From Lactococcus fujiensis JCM 16395 (lineage in GTDB: Bacteria > Bacillota > Bacilli > Lactobacillales > Streptococcaceae): a stretch of DNA of 64,000 bases. Below the pieces are notes generated by a model. It did no database searches, was not told where the DNA came from, and worked only from the letters and a program-made list of their open reading frames with translations. The stretch lies in NCBI RefSeq assembly GCF_002441655.1, contig NZ_JXJU01000004.1, positions 62,001 through 126,000 of the forward strand. Reading direction: 5' to 3'. The translations under genes were made by a program, and so were the position numbers. Shown here piece by piece: positions 55,301 to 64,000 of the stretch (position 1 is the first letter of the stretch; every line of letters begins with the position of its first letter).

Positions 55301-58300
55301 TGAAATTCAATTCAATGAACCCGCTACCAAATTATTTAGCGAGTATGACACCACAAAACAATGTCTTTGATATGAAGTCGAATGCATTTAAAACCTATCT
55401 CGGCGAAAACTATCGTTTTCGCGCGACTGAAAAATCAACCAATGGGCAGCAGTTTGACACAGGGAATCTCTACATTGCACCTAAAGAAATTACCGTTCAA
55501 GGTGAGGTGACCGATAAAATGTGGGATGGTACGACGAAAGCAGAATGGGTACCCAATAAAGGGCCAGAACAAAATTCAGCCTTTTTCGATCAAATCCGCT
55601 ACCCCGATACGACAATAAAATCAGGAAAAATAGATGAAGAGAATTCACACGTCCATCTTGCTCAGGATATTACAATTGAATTTGAAAATGCCAATGTTGG
55701 TGATAATAAAAAAGTCATAACCAATGGAGACGTCGGTTTGACTGGTTCACATGCCAATAATTATCGCCTTGTATTTGACATTGGAACGGCAAGAATCACA
55801 CCATTTGATATTGCTAAAGCTCCGATGATTGACTTCCGACAAGGGCGAACTGTCACGCGCTCTTATTCGGCCGAAAATCTTGTTGCTGAAATTGAAATAG
55901 CACCTGAAGTTTTAATTTATTACAATTCAACTGATTTTTTCAAAGTTACTTTGGATAAAAATTGGACGGTGCAATATCAAGATGAAAATGCTGGGACAGA
56001 CAAGCAAGTAATGAAAATATTGAACCCATCTGGTGATGAGGTTAGTAACTTCATTCTTTCTTACAATGGAGATCAAAATTTTGACTGGAGCAAAATTTTC
56101 TCACCTCATCATCCCGAACAGACTGAATTAATGAATCAACTCATGCAAATTTTTCTTTCGGGTACTCTATCTCCTGAAGCTTTAATAGAGAGCATCGACT
56201 TGACCCCCGATTCAACTAAAATTAATCATTACGATGCTTCTAACTTGCAAGACAAAAAATCACCTGTGGACGACAATGGTGAATGGACAGCACCACAAGA
56301 AACACCTCAAACGGGAGAATGGGTAGCCTGGAAAGATGGAATTATCACCCCAGCGTTTGCCCAATGGATTTCTGGTCGGCTCAATCAAAAAACCTATGAC
56401 GGTACCCCGTTTATCTTGAAATCTTCCGTCATGGTAGATGAATTAGATGACAACGGACAGCCAATTTATGAGAATGACAAAGTCAAACAAAAAATTGATT
56501 TGAACGCTGTTGGTGCTTTACCAACCCTAAGTGTCGCAAGCGGTCAGATTCAATTTGACTACGCTTTTGATTTTATCGAATTAGACTTGGGGGAATTGAC
56601 CGAAAAAATTCAAATTGAACTTAATCTCCTTAATGATGCTGATGAAGCTGATCGAGTCAATGGAGCTATTCAAACCATGAGAAACCATTTAACTCAATTA
56701 CTTGAAGGCACTGAAGCCTCTCTTGAAGGTACGGGTATTACCGTTGATTACGTCATGCAGGCGATCAAGATTGAGGATATGATGAAAAAATCTGATGAAA
56801 TTGTCTTAATTACAGGTCCAGATAGTTTTAGATATTTAGACGAAAAAATTGGAATTGGTGAATGGCAGTGGCAAAACGTTCAGAAAAGTATGGTCAATCC
56901 CAATATTCAAGGCCTACCAGTAAATTTGGAAAATTATCAGACTCGAGTGAGTACAGGTGACAAACCAGAGTTTGCCAAAATTGACATATCCGATGGTAGG
57001 ATCCCGCCTGGACTGATTACTGCTGAAGAAATCCAAGCTGGACAGTTACGATTTATTCCTGGTGAAATTGAAACACGTGAGTACGATGGCAAAACAGAAG
57101 CTTCCATCAAAACATTGCCTAAGTTCAATATTATTCTTTACAAGACCTTGCCCATCAGTATTGAGAGGGCGATGGAACTTCACGATAATGAAACGTTCAT
57201 TCATGACGGGGTCAGTTATGAAATTGTCACCGCTGACAAAGAAAATAGTGGGTTTGATTACTCAGAAGCAATTTATCGGGAGCTGCCTGGGAGTCCAATC
57301 ATGGCTTCAGAAATAGAAATCGAAGTTCACAATCTGCATTTTGGGTCAGATGACCTTACCCAAGTGAATGCTCCAAATGCTTACATCAAATCAAAACTAG
57401 ACCTGAATGCAGGAGCAAATCGAATCCATCTTAATCTCAATGAGCAATTAACTGGTCCAAGTGATGTTTATGACAGTACAATTTCAACTGAGCCAACCGA
57501 CGGACTTCAATGGCGCTTTGAATCGACATTCATGTTGGGAGAAAAAAATCTTTCTGATCAAGCCAGGTTACAAATATTAAATTTGGCTAAGAAAAATATG
57601 TTCGGAACGATGACCAATCCGAATTTCCAAGAAGACATCAAGGCACCAATTGATAAAGAGTTGGAGAGTTTAATTTTCAAAGGTGGCGATTTAAAAGGAC
57701 AGTATGAGAACGCAATTGAGGACTGGGACCAATTTTCAGCCATTCTGATCTCTAATGTTTATCAAAGCAAAGAATATAGTGCGGCTGAAATTATTCCACG
57801 TGAATTATCTTGGACGCCTGGCAGAGTTGCAGGAAAACGTTATGACGGAACTAAAAATGTGTATGAAATCCTGTCTGAGCCTGAATTACGGCATGTCAAG
57901 TCTAATGGACAAGGGCTGTCATTAATCCCAGGAGACGGCGTCCTCCCTGTTCGTGGTTGGGCCGAATTCGATTCTGCCGATCTTTCATTAACTTTAGACC
58001 CGTTCAATTTACTGGAAATTGACACACTTTTTTCTAATGTTTCAGCGGCACCCTATTTTCTGAAGACAGATCCTCCGCAGTCGCGTGATACTTATTGGGG
58101 ACTTCAACATTCTCTTGAAAACTATGATACGGAGAACTTGAGAAATGAAGCACGCCTGTACTTTACTCATCGTGCAAACACTTCCGAAATCAATGCTAAA
58201 GCCCAAGCTTACTTTGATGGGGAACATCCAGAGCATTATTTCCATGCTGATAAATTAATCAGCCTTAAGGAACGCCGCTACCAAATGAATCCCTCAAATT

Positions 58301-61300
58301 ATTTGCCCTTATTTGACAATTTTGAAGCTTGGAAATCGGCTGGTAATATGGGAACAACCTATCTCAATTGGTCCAACGAACAAAAAACAGCTTGGATCGA
58401 TGCCAAAAATGATGGCCTCTTAAGCTATGCGGAATGGCTTTCAGAAATTGCTTTTGCTGAATGGGTCAGTGATGACAGCGAAATGAAAACGGAAAATGGG
58501 CAGACTTATCTGAGTTGGCTCCAATCCAAATCGGGACGAGATGATTCAAGTAGCGCAACAAAAATTAAACATCAAGGCGTTTCAAATTATAGTCTGAAAC
58601 ACTCTGATGGAACGAGTTACAATGCAATTGGATTGCCAAAATTACCTTTAACCAAAGTACTGTTGGAATCTGATGACGACGGAATTTCAAAACTTACTCA
58701 AGCCAAAGGGAAAGAACGTTTATTTGGCCAACCTGCCTTTTATCCAGCAGTAATAACTCCGACTGAGCTCAGTAAAGAAAACATTAACATATTAACACAT
58801 GGCTATATAAGTAAGACATGGAACGGCCTAAACAATGCTACTTTTGACCACGTCATTGAAAAAGAGAATAAAAACCTTGGCACTTTTGATGTGGCCTTTG
58901 ATCTCCCCTATTTCGAAAACCTAGATGGACGTTATCAAAATGCAAAAAGTCACCAAACCCTTTGGCTCGATATGCAAAAGAGTAATTATTCTTACGTGGG
59001 GCACGGTGTTCAAGGCGAATTAAGTCTGGATGAAAATTTACTAGAAGATGATGTCTATACTGGTCCCATTGAATATGGCGATAGCAAATCAGCATTAAGA
59101 TACAGAGAATCCTATGCCGCTGGTGAAGAGAAACCAGTCGCTCAAACATACGATCACAATATCAATGTAACCAATCCGATATTCAATGATAAAAATATTA
59201 CATATAATGACCTTGGTTTGAGCGCTCAAGAGTACCTCACACGCTATCTTTATTTTGGTCAGATCAAACCACTCGAGATTACGATGGACAATTGGCTCAA
59301 CTATTTACATATTAGTCCTGGCCATTATGAAAAAGAGTGGGATGGCACCACTGCTCTGACTTTTAACAACTTAAAGGAGTGGGCACAAATTTTCTTATTG
59401 ACCGAAGGGAGCTTGGAGGGAGGACAAATTCCCGAAGGCTATACTGACTTGAATGCCTATGTTGAATTTCTTCGTCAACCTCAAGCTCCTGATTTACCCG
59501 AAAAACAAGTAGCTTCACCTTTCGAAATTTACCAGTCTATAGATCCACAAACCGAATACAATGAATCAAGACCAACCCTTGAAAATGAAACCCATTGGAT
59601 GAATATGAAGAATACAGAGCTCTGGACTACAACTGATGACTATTCCATCAGTGATGAAGTGGTTCAAATGATTCTTCTTGGAGCTGAACAATATTTGAAA
59701 CAAGCTGATGCAAATCTAGATTTATTATCAGAACTGACAGATAAAGGCTGGTCTGGCCAATCACTTTACCGCGGAACCATTTTATCTCGGCAACTCAATC
59801 CAGATTTAATTGAGAAAATGGAAATTAAAACGACCGCAGGTTTCATTCGTAAAATTTATGACGGCACAACGGTTGCATTTGGCGATAAAGTGAGCGTTGA
59901 ACAGGAACGCCCTGTCGTCATTCTCCTCGATGAATTAACCGGCTACGAGCAAAAATGGGATGACATTGCGCGTGCCTGGGTCGATGACCTTGAAAAACCA
60001 ATCACACGTAAAATAGAATTGGAAATCCCTTATGAAGACTACGCCGACTTCATCATGCCTGAGTCATCTGAATTTGATGAAGCAAATGTTGGGAAACGAA
60101 AAATAAATACCGTCATTACAAACATCGAGACAAGACTGCTCAATTTTTCAAATGACATGGACAAAACACAATTCTTGAGCAAACTGGGAGTTGAACTTTA
60201 TCAGGGCGAAATTTTACCGCTTATCGTTACTGATGAAACTAATTTCCACAACGGAATCAGCCTACAGGAACCAAATCTTGAGCGTCTTCTACCCGAACCG
60301 GCTCAAGTTGAACGGTTGTATAATGGAACAAAAACAATTGAACAGTCTGATCTCAAGAACCATTTACTCCCCCAATTGAAAGTGGATGTCGCATCAAATT
60401 GGGGTGATCCAGAACATCTTGGTTCACCTTTGACTCAAACAATATCACTCAATTTTGATGAAAGCTGGAAACAACACATCAACTTTGACAATAAAAATGT
60501 GACTGTCAATCAAGCTGAGTTGGCACAAGGAAAAATTGTCCCCATTAACAAAACGGTCATTTCCTCTCAGGTCAGTCGAACCTTCGATCCACAAAATAAT
60601 CCAGCTGATAAAAGTAATGTTTGGATTGACAATAATGAAATCAAGCATGAAGACTATAATGTCATCCTCACTGACAGCGCATGGAAATACTTGGAAGCAC
60701 GATTATTTACTGGCAAAATTTTGCCTGCGCCACTAGAATGGGCCATTGGACAGACCAATGATCGTCTTTATGACCAGACAACACTGGCCAGCATTCACAA
60801 GATGCCAGAATTACAAGAGGTTTTCGCCAATGAAGTCAAGACCAGCTTCCAACTGGGAGAGCTCCAAACGCAAATTCTTGAAAACATTCATTTCTATGAT
60901 AGCGAAAATAAAACAGCAGAAATTAGTGGCTTCAATAATCCATTAAACTGGGCAGTCAAATATGACCCACAGACGGCCAATTTACCCATTGAATTCTACA
61001 TGCTTGATGAACAAAATCCAGCTCAAATCCAATATGGAAAAATCGATTTTGACGCATTCTTAAACCAAGAAATGCTCGAACAATACCCTGCTCTTGCAAA
61101 CTATCTTTATCCTAAAACTACTGAATATACTTTTGAAAATGCCGCCATTACTGGACAAAAAATCATCGTTGGAACAAATGATGATCAAGAAGACGAGAAA
61201 TACGATACAGAAAAAGAGTCTTATAACGGTAGACCATTTACAATCGGGCAAATTCAACTTGGACAAGTCATAGAACGTGCTTATGATGGAACCAAAACTG

Positions 61301-63021
61301 CCGAAATTGAGCAAAAACCGGTCATCACAACTGTCATTACTGATGAGAATGGAAACGAGCAAGTGATTGACCTGACAGATTTTATTCGTTTTGATCAAGT
61401 CGAATTTGATAACAGGCATGTTGGAGAAGGTAAATCTATTAAAGCCAAGATTAGCTTGAAAGAAATATCGATTGACGGAATTAGTTACGAGCTCACAGAT
61501 GCTCTAAAACAAAAAATTGAAAATGCAAGTTTTCTTGGTACGATTAGTCCACGCCAAATTTATTGGACTACTGGTCAAATCGCAGCCAAACAGTATGACC
61601 GTGAAGTCAACGTTGCTGCCAACTTAATTCACAGTCCAGACTTGCAAGGTACCGAGGTCAATGGGCTGACAGATGGAATTCTCGCAATTGATCAAACGGT
61701 CAGTAGTGACACAACTAAAAATGAAATTGTCAATAAAATACAAGGTATGACCCGTTATGAAAATACAGCAGGCATTGCCAATATTGATGTCGCCTACGAT
61801 CTTGATGACAATGTAATTCCGGTTACCGTCACAGCTACAAATTGGGGAATTTCTGGCGACAACGCTAGCAATTACCAAATTATTGATCCGAGTCATTCAA
61901 TTGCAGGTGTCACAGATTTTCCAGCTCAGATCGGACTCGAAAATCCAGTAGCTGTCCAACCTACCTTTGAATCCCTGTCAGAAGACGATCAGGTGATTGG
62001 TCTCGGTGGACTCATTCTTCCTCGACCGGTACATTTTGTAGGACAAATAAACTTAACAAAATCTTATGATGGCAATGCCTTACTCATTGCTGACAAAAAT
62101 CAGTCCAACTGGTCTATTGAACGTCCTGAAGATGGTTTTGAGGCTCACAATTTCCATTATGCAAGTCCGCAACTAGAACTAGCAAACGCCAGCCTCGGAA
62201 TCATGCATCAACTCGACAATGCAGATCAAATAATTTTACCTGAAGCCCACGATGATGTTGCTTATTCAATTTCTGATTTATTAGGGCATCAAGAATTGAA
62301 TGGAAGGATTGACGAACAAGTTAATTTAGACCAACCTGGTCAATTGCGACACCATGCGCTGTCCGGTCGAGGTAAACTTGTCGGAAAAGATGCGGCCAAT
62401 TATATCTTGGCTGACAATGAATTGGCAAATGTTCAAACACGAATCAGCAAGGCAAGTGGTCCAGAAATCGTGCTAAATCCGCTTGAAATCAATGCCGATA
62501 GCTTTTCGGTCGAGCCAACATTTTACGACACCCATGGTCCTGCAATCGTTTTGCCTAATCAATTGCCTAGTGATGAAGACATCAAAGCATCAGCACTCTT
62601 TGCCTTAGATCTAGTCGCTCAAGTAGCACCGAGTACATTTAGCCCTCAACACACTGCTGTCTATCGCTTGTCAACATCGAATAATATTACCTCTATCAGC
62701 ACTTACAGCGCTGATCCAAGTCTTTGGCAAACCAGTTCAACCTTTACTAACCTCCAGCCAAACACCCAATATTATCTCTATGCACAGGCTATCGAAAGTA
62801 GAAACTTTTTCGAAGGACCAATCAGTCAACTTCTCCTTGTCAGCACGGACAGTAAAGGTAGTCCAACACTCTCCATTCTTCCAAACCAAAAAGGATTCCT
62901 TGCACAAACAGGGGATATTCCACAATTTCTCATTGAGGGGGCGCTCATATTATTCTTAGCCTTTCTTATCAATGAGAAAAAGAAAAGAGATAAAGAAGAA
63001 AATTTGACAAATGATGAATAA
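52327..63021 (+). CDS. Giant repeat-rich surface protein, GLUG and YDG domains, sortase-type anchor
   Basis: 3564 residues in one open frame. Order: signal peptide (basic RIIRG, hydrophobic LMLCTLLLSQ, ending near YSEA); an acidic Lys/Glu and Gly/Pro linker; 12 GLUG-type motifs (GGLVG, GGLAG or GGLLG) at about residues 310-715, a beta-helix type domain; then 13 YDG-type units marked by YDGT, WDGT, YNGT or variants at nucleotides near 55516, 56388, 57075, 57836, 58813, 59332, 59852, 60313, 60580, 60765, 61276, 61587 and 62057; a fibronectin-like stretch; LAQTG, a hydrophobic helix and KKKRDKEE tail. Probably a wall-anchored adhesin. GGAG six bases before ATG 52327 decides the start. The ligand is unknown. 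Confidence 0.92.
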   Translation: MPKDTKTSTKQRIIRGLMLCTLLLSQTAQTYVAYSEASNVSNATQVDLNKAAGNLENAMAVAEGKKREDEEKAKEESALNSENEHPSGDGGDGSPPSGDPSSTEIETPLVMPRWSSEILDFQGFDKHLISASNAEIIGQDLGQKLGFVEGMGSIERPFVLDSLDQLKLINQIENGWQNQLFSVVLSEDTVGNQTSFEGHINDFKTLAGGSFYYILSAGIYNFEQNNTWSPIGNTSGEFTGHFDGNGQTINNLQGQGLFNIIAKNASVKNLTIQNAEISTTRDRLGILAHYNNGHIENVSVGGRVSGGNYESIGGLVGGNNEGQITRCHVLSGTSVSGSAFVGGLAGFSEVGSSISESSSAASVSGNHSIGGLVGEWTGANGTSIEKSWATGEVNGIYWVGGLVGRAVNSNSRLIETYATGKVTGTHSKIGGLVGETASTILRSYATGHVENTGLSTTNPGGAPSADIGRYTGGLVGINGSMNITDSYALGNVIGHRVSGANNSGIDVGGLVGFSQGQIVGSNRELIPALIDGQDDFLCGFSFATGQVSGYGNVGGLVGRTNASVNNTFAGWWNENSRAVKEGTSTVTARDMNDNLVPVGVDNSLLTGNNFGGLVGQLGNATVTTARLTWSYSVGDVIAPMRNNSNTNTACNVGGLVGDVYGNISTSWAQGSIYGNQCVGGLAGRAATSVQITQCYFTGTIVEGANFVGGLLGQGGNQILYCYSSTKVLLSWSSGQAAGIYGGDTGKPLINYNFVIGSLDLSGGTNGGAIAVHTSMANINAGNWRWAGYVSSTNIPNNNEKNINGAPLSADALRNPGTYGLTDQLGEISGSSFTNFGTWGGRDWIYNSSKLQFPLLGFGPEQPYIPFLYYLFGANYPIVYGNDLFGAEITGIDFNQARAIVSSDIPPVIPTKKHDDYDVTIQISEIFQVDASSSVAGQYDKSGTALSDYTYELIGSTNEALKGQKPEIIVSWSEEFRIHETTRICYSDGYITLKFNSMNPLPNYLASMTPQNNVFDMKSNAFKTYLGENYRFRATEKSTNGQQFDTGNLYIAPKEITVQGEVTDKMWDGTTKAEWVPNKGPEQNSAFFDQIRYPDTTIKSGKIDEENSHVHLAQDITIEFENANVGDNKKVITNGDVGLTGSHANNYRLVFDIGTARITPFDIAKAPMIDFRQGRTVTRSYSAENLVAEIEIAPEVLIYYNSTDFFKVTLDKNWTVQYQDENAGTDKQVMKILNPSGDEVSNFILSYNGDQNFDWSKIFSPHHPEQTELMNQLMQIFLSGTLSPEALIESIDLTPDSTKINHYDASNLQDKKSPVDDNGEWTAPQETPQTGEWVAWKDGIITPAFAQWISGRLNQKTYDGTPFILKSSVMVDELDDNGQPIYENDKVKQKIDLNAVGALPTLSVASGQIQFDYAFDFIELDLGELTEKIQIELNLLNDADEADRVNGAIQTMRNHLTQLLEGTEASLEGTGITVDYVMQAIKIEDMMKKSDEIVLITGPDSFRYLDEKIGIGEWQWQNVQKSMVNPNIQGLPVNLENYQTRVSTGDKPEFAKIDISDGRIPPGLITAEEIQAGQLRFIPGEIETREYDGKTEASIKTLPKFNIILYKTLPISIERAMELHDNETFIHDGVSYEIVTADKENSGFDYSEAIYRELPGSPIMASEIEIEVHNLHFGSDDLTQVNAPNAYIKSKLDLNAGANRIHLNLNEQLTGPSDVYDSTISTEPTDGLQWRFESTFMLGEKNLSDQARLQILNLAKKNMFGTMTNPNFQEDIKAPIDKELESLIFKGGDLKGQYENAIEDWDQFSAILISNVYQSKEYSAAEIIPRELSWTPGRVAGKRYDGTKNVYEILSEPELRHVKSNGQGLSLIPGDGVLPVRGWAEFDSADLSLTLDPFNLLEIDTLFSNVSAAPYFLKTDPPQSRDTYWGLQHSLENYDTENLRNEARLYFTHRANTSEINAKAQAYFDGEHPEHYFHADKLISLKERRYQMNPSNYLPLFDNFEAWKSAGNMGTTYLNWSNEQKTAWIDAKNDGLLSYAEWLSEIAFAEWVSDDSEMKTENGQTYLSWLQSKSGRDDSSSATKIKHQGVSNYSLKHSDGTSYNAIGLPKLPLTKVLLESDDDGISKLTQAKGKERLFGQPAFYPAVITPTELSKENINILTHGYISKTWNGLNNATFDHVIEKENKNLGTFDVAFDLPYFENLDGRYQNAKSHQTLWLDMQKSNYSYVGHGVQGELSLDENLLEDDVYTGPIEYGDSKSALRYRESYAAGEEKPVAQTYDHNINVTNPIFNDKNITYNDLGLSAQEYLTRYLYFGQIKPLEITMDNWLNYLHISPGHYEKEWDGTTALTFNNLKEWAQIFLLTEGSLEGGQIPEGYTDLNAYVEFLRQPQAPDLPEKQVASPFEIYQSIDPQTEYNESRPTLENETHWMNMKNTELWTTTDDYSISDEVVQMILLGAEQYLKQADANLDLLSELTDKGWSGQSLYRGTILSRQLNPDLIEKMEIKTTAGFIRKIYDGTTVAFGDKVSVEQERPVVILLDELTGYEQKWDDIARAWVDDLEKPITRKIELEIPYEDYADFIMPESSEFDEANVGKRKINTVITNIETRLLNFSNDMDKTQFLSKLGVELYQGEILPLIVTDETNFHNGISLQEPNLERLLPEPAQVERLYNGTKTIEQSDLKNHLLPQLKVDVASNWGDPEHLGSPLTQTISLNFDESWKQHINFDNKNVTVNQAELAQGKIVPINKTVISSQVSRTFDPQNNPADKSNVWIDNNEIKHEDYNVILTDSAWKYLEARLFTGKILPAPLEWAIGQTNDRLYDQTTLASIHKMPELQEVFANEVKTSFQLGELQTQILENIHFYDSENKTAEISGFNNPLNWAVKYDPQTANLPIEFYMLDEQNPAQIQYGKIDFDAFLNQEMLEQYPALANYLYPKTTEYTFENAAITGQKIIVGTNDDQEDEKYDTEKESYNGRPFTIGQIQLGQVIERAYDGTKTAEIEQKPVITTVITDENGNEQVIDLTDFIRFDQVEFDNRHVGEGKSIKAKISLKEISIDGISYELTDALKQKIENASFLGTISPRQIYWTTGQIAAKQYDREVNVAANLIHSPDLQGTEVNGLTDGILAIDQTVSSDTTKNEIVNKIQGMTRYENTAGIANIDVAYDLDDNVIPVTVTATNWGISGDNASNYQIIDPSHSIAGVTDFPAQIGLENPVAVQPTFESLSEDDQVIGLGGLILPRPVHFVGQINLTKSYDGNALLIADKNQSNWSIERPEDGFEAHNFHYASPQLELANASLGIMHQLDNADQIILPEAHDDVAYSISDLLGHQELNGRIDEQVNLDQPGQLRHHALSGRGKLVGKDAANYILADNELANVQTRISKASGPEIVLNPLEINADSFSVEPTFYDTHGPAIVLPNQLPSDEDIKASALFALDLVAQVAPSTFSPQHTAVYRLSTSNNITSISTYSADPSLWQTSSTFTNLQPNTQYYLYAQAIESRNFFEGPISQLLLVSTDSKGSPTLSILPNQKGFLAQTGDIPQFLIEGALILFLAFLINEKKKRDKEENLTNDE

Positions 63022-63038
63022 TATAAAGTTCAAAAATG

Positions 63039-63060
63039 AAACTCCTACGGGAGTTTTTTT
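63039..63060 (+). terminator. Terminator after the giant surface protein gene
   Basis: AAACTCC, loop TACG, GGAGTTT, then TTTTT. Confidence 0.88.
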
Positions 63061-63137
63061 GTATATCATTTAATTACATTAGAAAAAAATGATAAAATTA
63101 TGATAAACAAACTTAGAAAGATTAGAAATTGAAATTA

Positions 63138-63290
63138 ATGAAAATTATTATTCAAAACACCTCAAAACAATTGCCCAATAATCAAAAGAACCTTTTTGAA
63201 ATCCGAGAAGATAATACATTGATGCCACTAATAACGCCTTGTCCAACCAATACCATCTCAAAATCACAAATTCAAAACTCAAAGGACTAA
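63138..63290 (+). CDS. Possible 50-residue protein, unrecognised
   Basis: A 51-codon frame starting MKIIIQNTSKQLPNNQKN and ending in QNSKD, rich in Asn, Gln, Pro and Ser, without a membrane segment. It ends four bases before the start of the next gene and contains that gene's AAAGGA, an arrangement typical of a coupled pair. It lacks a clear Shine-Dalgarno of its own. It is not assigned to a family and could be only an open stretch. Confidence 0.4.
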   Translation: MKIIIQNTSKQLPNNQKNLFEIREDNTLMPLITPCPTNTISKSQIQNSKD

Positions 63291-63294
63291 ACCC

Positions 63295-63867
63295 ATGAAC
63301 TTTACTGAATTAACGCACCTTTCCAATGAAATAAATAAATCTCGAAACTGGTCTCCACACCGAAAAGTCATGTTTGGTCAAGGGATTCTATCAAGCCTTC
63401 ACTTGCCCCAAATCATTAATCAGCCGAGTCAAGAAGCGCATGATAGTCAAAACCATAATGAACCTTACTCCCTTAATTTAATTTCCGGAATTATTGATAA
63501 ATTAGTAGACCACGAAAACATTCATTTGATGAAAACGGTCGTTTCGCAAACTGATTTTTCCAACCATCAAAAACTCCTCAATAATGCATTTCAACATTAC
63601 AAACAACCTGATATCCCAGAAGTAAATGGAATTTTTAAGGTTTTTCACAAAAATTGTTGGTTAGAGCAACTAAAGAACAAGCAAAAAAATATCGTCCTCG
63701 TCGTTACGGGAGAGCTTCAGGGTGATTTTTATTTTTTTACCGAAATGAAAAACAAGGTAAAATTGAATCGATTAAAATTTGAACAACCTGGTCTTTACAA
63801 CTTTGATTTTTTGAAAAAACAAGATCACTTTCTCTTACCGCCATATATAAAAAAACAGACGCTATAA
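63295..63867 (+). CDS. Hypothetical 190-residue protein
   Basis: Not recognised. It is soluble with no signal peptide. The N-terminal half is helical and polar (FTELTHLSNEINKSRNWSPHRK, FGQGILSSLHLPQ), rich in His, Asn and Gln. The C-terminal half alternates strands (VNGIFKVFHKNCWLEQL, NIVLVVTGELQGDFYFFTEM). One Cys. AAAGGA lies nine bases before ATG 63295. It follows the small frame at 63138 and ends in a hairpin shared with the converging HAD gene. It may belong with the surface-protein segment, but nothing in it shows that. Confidence 0.7.
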   Translation: MNFTELTHLSNEINKSRNWSPHRKVMFGQGILSSLHLPQIINQPSQEAHDSQNHNEPYSLNLISGIIDKLVDHENIHLMKTVVSQTDFSNHQKLLNNAFQHYKQPDIPEVNGIFKVFHKNCWLEQLKNKQKNIVLVVTGELQGDFYFFTEMKNKVKLNRLKFEQPGLYNFDFLKKQDHFLLPPYIKKQTL

Positions 63868-63877
63868 GTCTGTTTTT
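63850..63877. terminator. Bidirectional terminator at 63.86 kb
   Basis: AAAAACAGAC and GTCTGTTTTT around GCTATAA. It contains the stop codons of both converging genes. Confidence 0.85.
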
Positions 63878-64000
63878 AGGTCCAGCCAATCAAGGCAGGC
63901 CTCGAGATTTGCGAATTCATAATCTGCAACGGTATGATTTTCCGGACCTATGTAAATCGTAGTCATTCTCATTTTTTTGGCGGGAATAATGTCATTGCCA
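63862..64000 (-). CDS. HAD-superfamily hydrolase, C-terminal end only
   Basis: The minus-strand frame enters from the right edge and ends at TAG 63864-63862. The 45 visible residues begin GNDIIPAKKMRMTTIYIG and include ADYEFANLEACLDWLDL. GNDIIPAKK is the motif IV region of HAD phosphatases of the pyrimidine nucleotidase/YjjG kind, and a conserved C-terminal helix follows. The reaction cannot be given from this fragment. It overlaps the 190-residue gene tail to tail by six bases. Confidence 0.75.
   Translation of the reverse strand, partial: GNDIIPAKKMRMTTIYIGPENHTVADYEFANLEACLDWLDLKTDL

Noticed and set aside
61060-61419. 119-residue minus-strand frame within the giant gene
   Set aside because: Antisense shadow of the YDG repeat region with no promoter or ribosome site.
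52327-64000. Integrated mobile element around the giant gene
   Set aside because: No transposase, integrase, flanking direct repeats or tRNA target was found at its edges.

Overview
The window reads as chromosomal DNA of a low-GC Gram-positive lactic acid bacterium, most likely a Lactococcus other than L. lactis. PgmB looks like a clear but non-identical relative of the L. lactis enzyme as I recall it. The peptide transporter genes keep the lactococcal oppDFBCA order, and the dinG/ypmB-like/aspC/asnS and cdaA-cdaR-glmM clusters follow the Firmicutes arrangement. The species cannot be fixed from this sequence alone. Nearly all genes up to 52 kb lie on the minus strand, with a few plus-strand singletons (2553, 6477, 7025, 16757, 42314).

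Region by region. 1-3.2 kb: a cut-off YpmS-like protein, a YpmR-like SGNH lipase, DegV and a hemolysin III-type membrane protein. 3.2-9.7 kb: dnaE, a DUF2929 peptide, a DUF1003 membrane protein behind a 250-nt structured leader, and pyrG with a CTP-sensing attenuator. 9.7-12.5 kb: a vitamin B6 salvage group (ECF S component, pyridoxal kinase) with ywlG and truA. 12.5-13.2 kb: one tRNA-Arg(UCU) followed upstream by four tandem 114-bp units, each carrying only the first 18 nt of that tRNA. 13.3-18.8 kb: an LCP cell-wall ligase, tsaE, a Ser/Thr-rich membrane protein, an SGNH hydrolase without a normal start codon, an esterase, beta-phosphoglucomutase and a free EIIA-Glc. 18.8-26 kb: the c-di-AMP/peptidoglycan precursor cluster and a large pyruvate:flavodoxin oxidoreductase. 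26-34.7 kb: a membrane glycosyltransferase, MsmK-type sugar ATPase, DgkB, LigA, a ROK kinase/oxidoreductase pair, ThiN and a MazG-like enzyme. 34.7-42.1 kb: two CPBP proteases, then asnS-aspC-ypmB-like-dinG. 42.3-50.6 kb: a universal stress protein, the oligopeptide permease operon (with an in-frame stop near the end of oppF) and an MprF-like synthase. 50.7-52.2 kb: infC-rpmI-rplT with an AUA-started infC and an L20-type leader. 52.3-64 kb: an accessory segment with one 3564-residue surface protein (12 GLUG motifs, 13 YDG-type units, LAQTG-like anchor), two unrecognised genes, and the end of a HAD hydrolase.

The main points beyond routine annotation are: the tRNA-stub repeat array; the DUF1003 leader, with a short proline-containing open frame inside a 15-bp closing helix that covers its Shine-Dalgarno; a recurring promoter layout (extended -10, then 6-8 nt, then ATG, no Shine-Dalgarno) implying several leaderless mRNAs; the interrupted oppF; and the giant adhesin. 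No transposase, prophage, CRISPR array or replication origin was seen. Gene-free stretches over 300 bases are 2212-2552 (two promoters and a foldable leader), 6660-7024 (terminator and DUF1003 leader) and 12715-13274 (repeat array and terminator). The 322 bases between infC and the giant gene hold the infC leader and promoter and an AT-rich upstream region.
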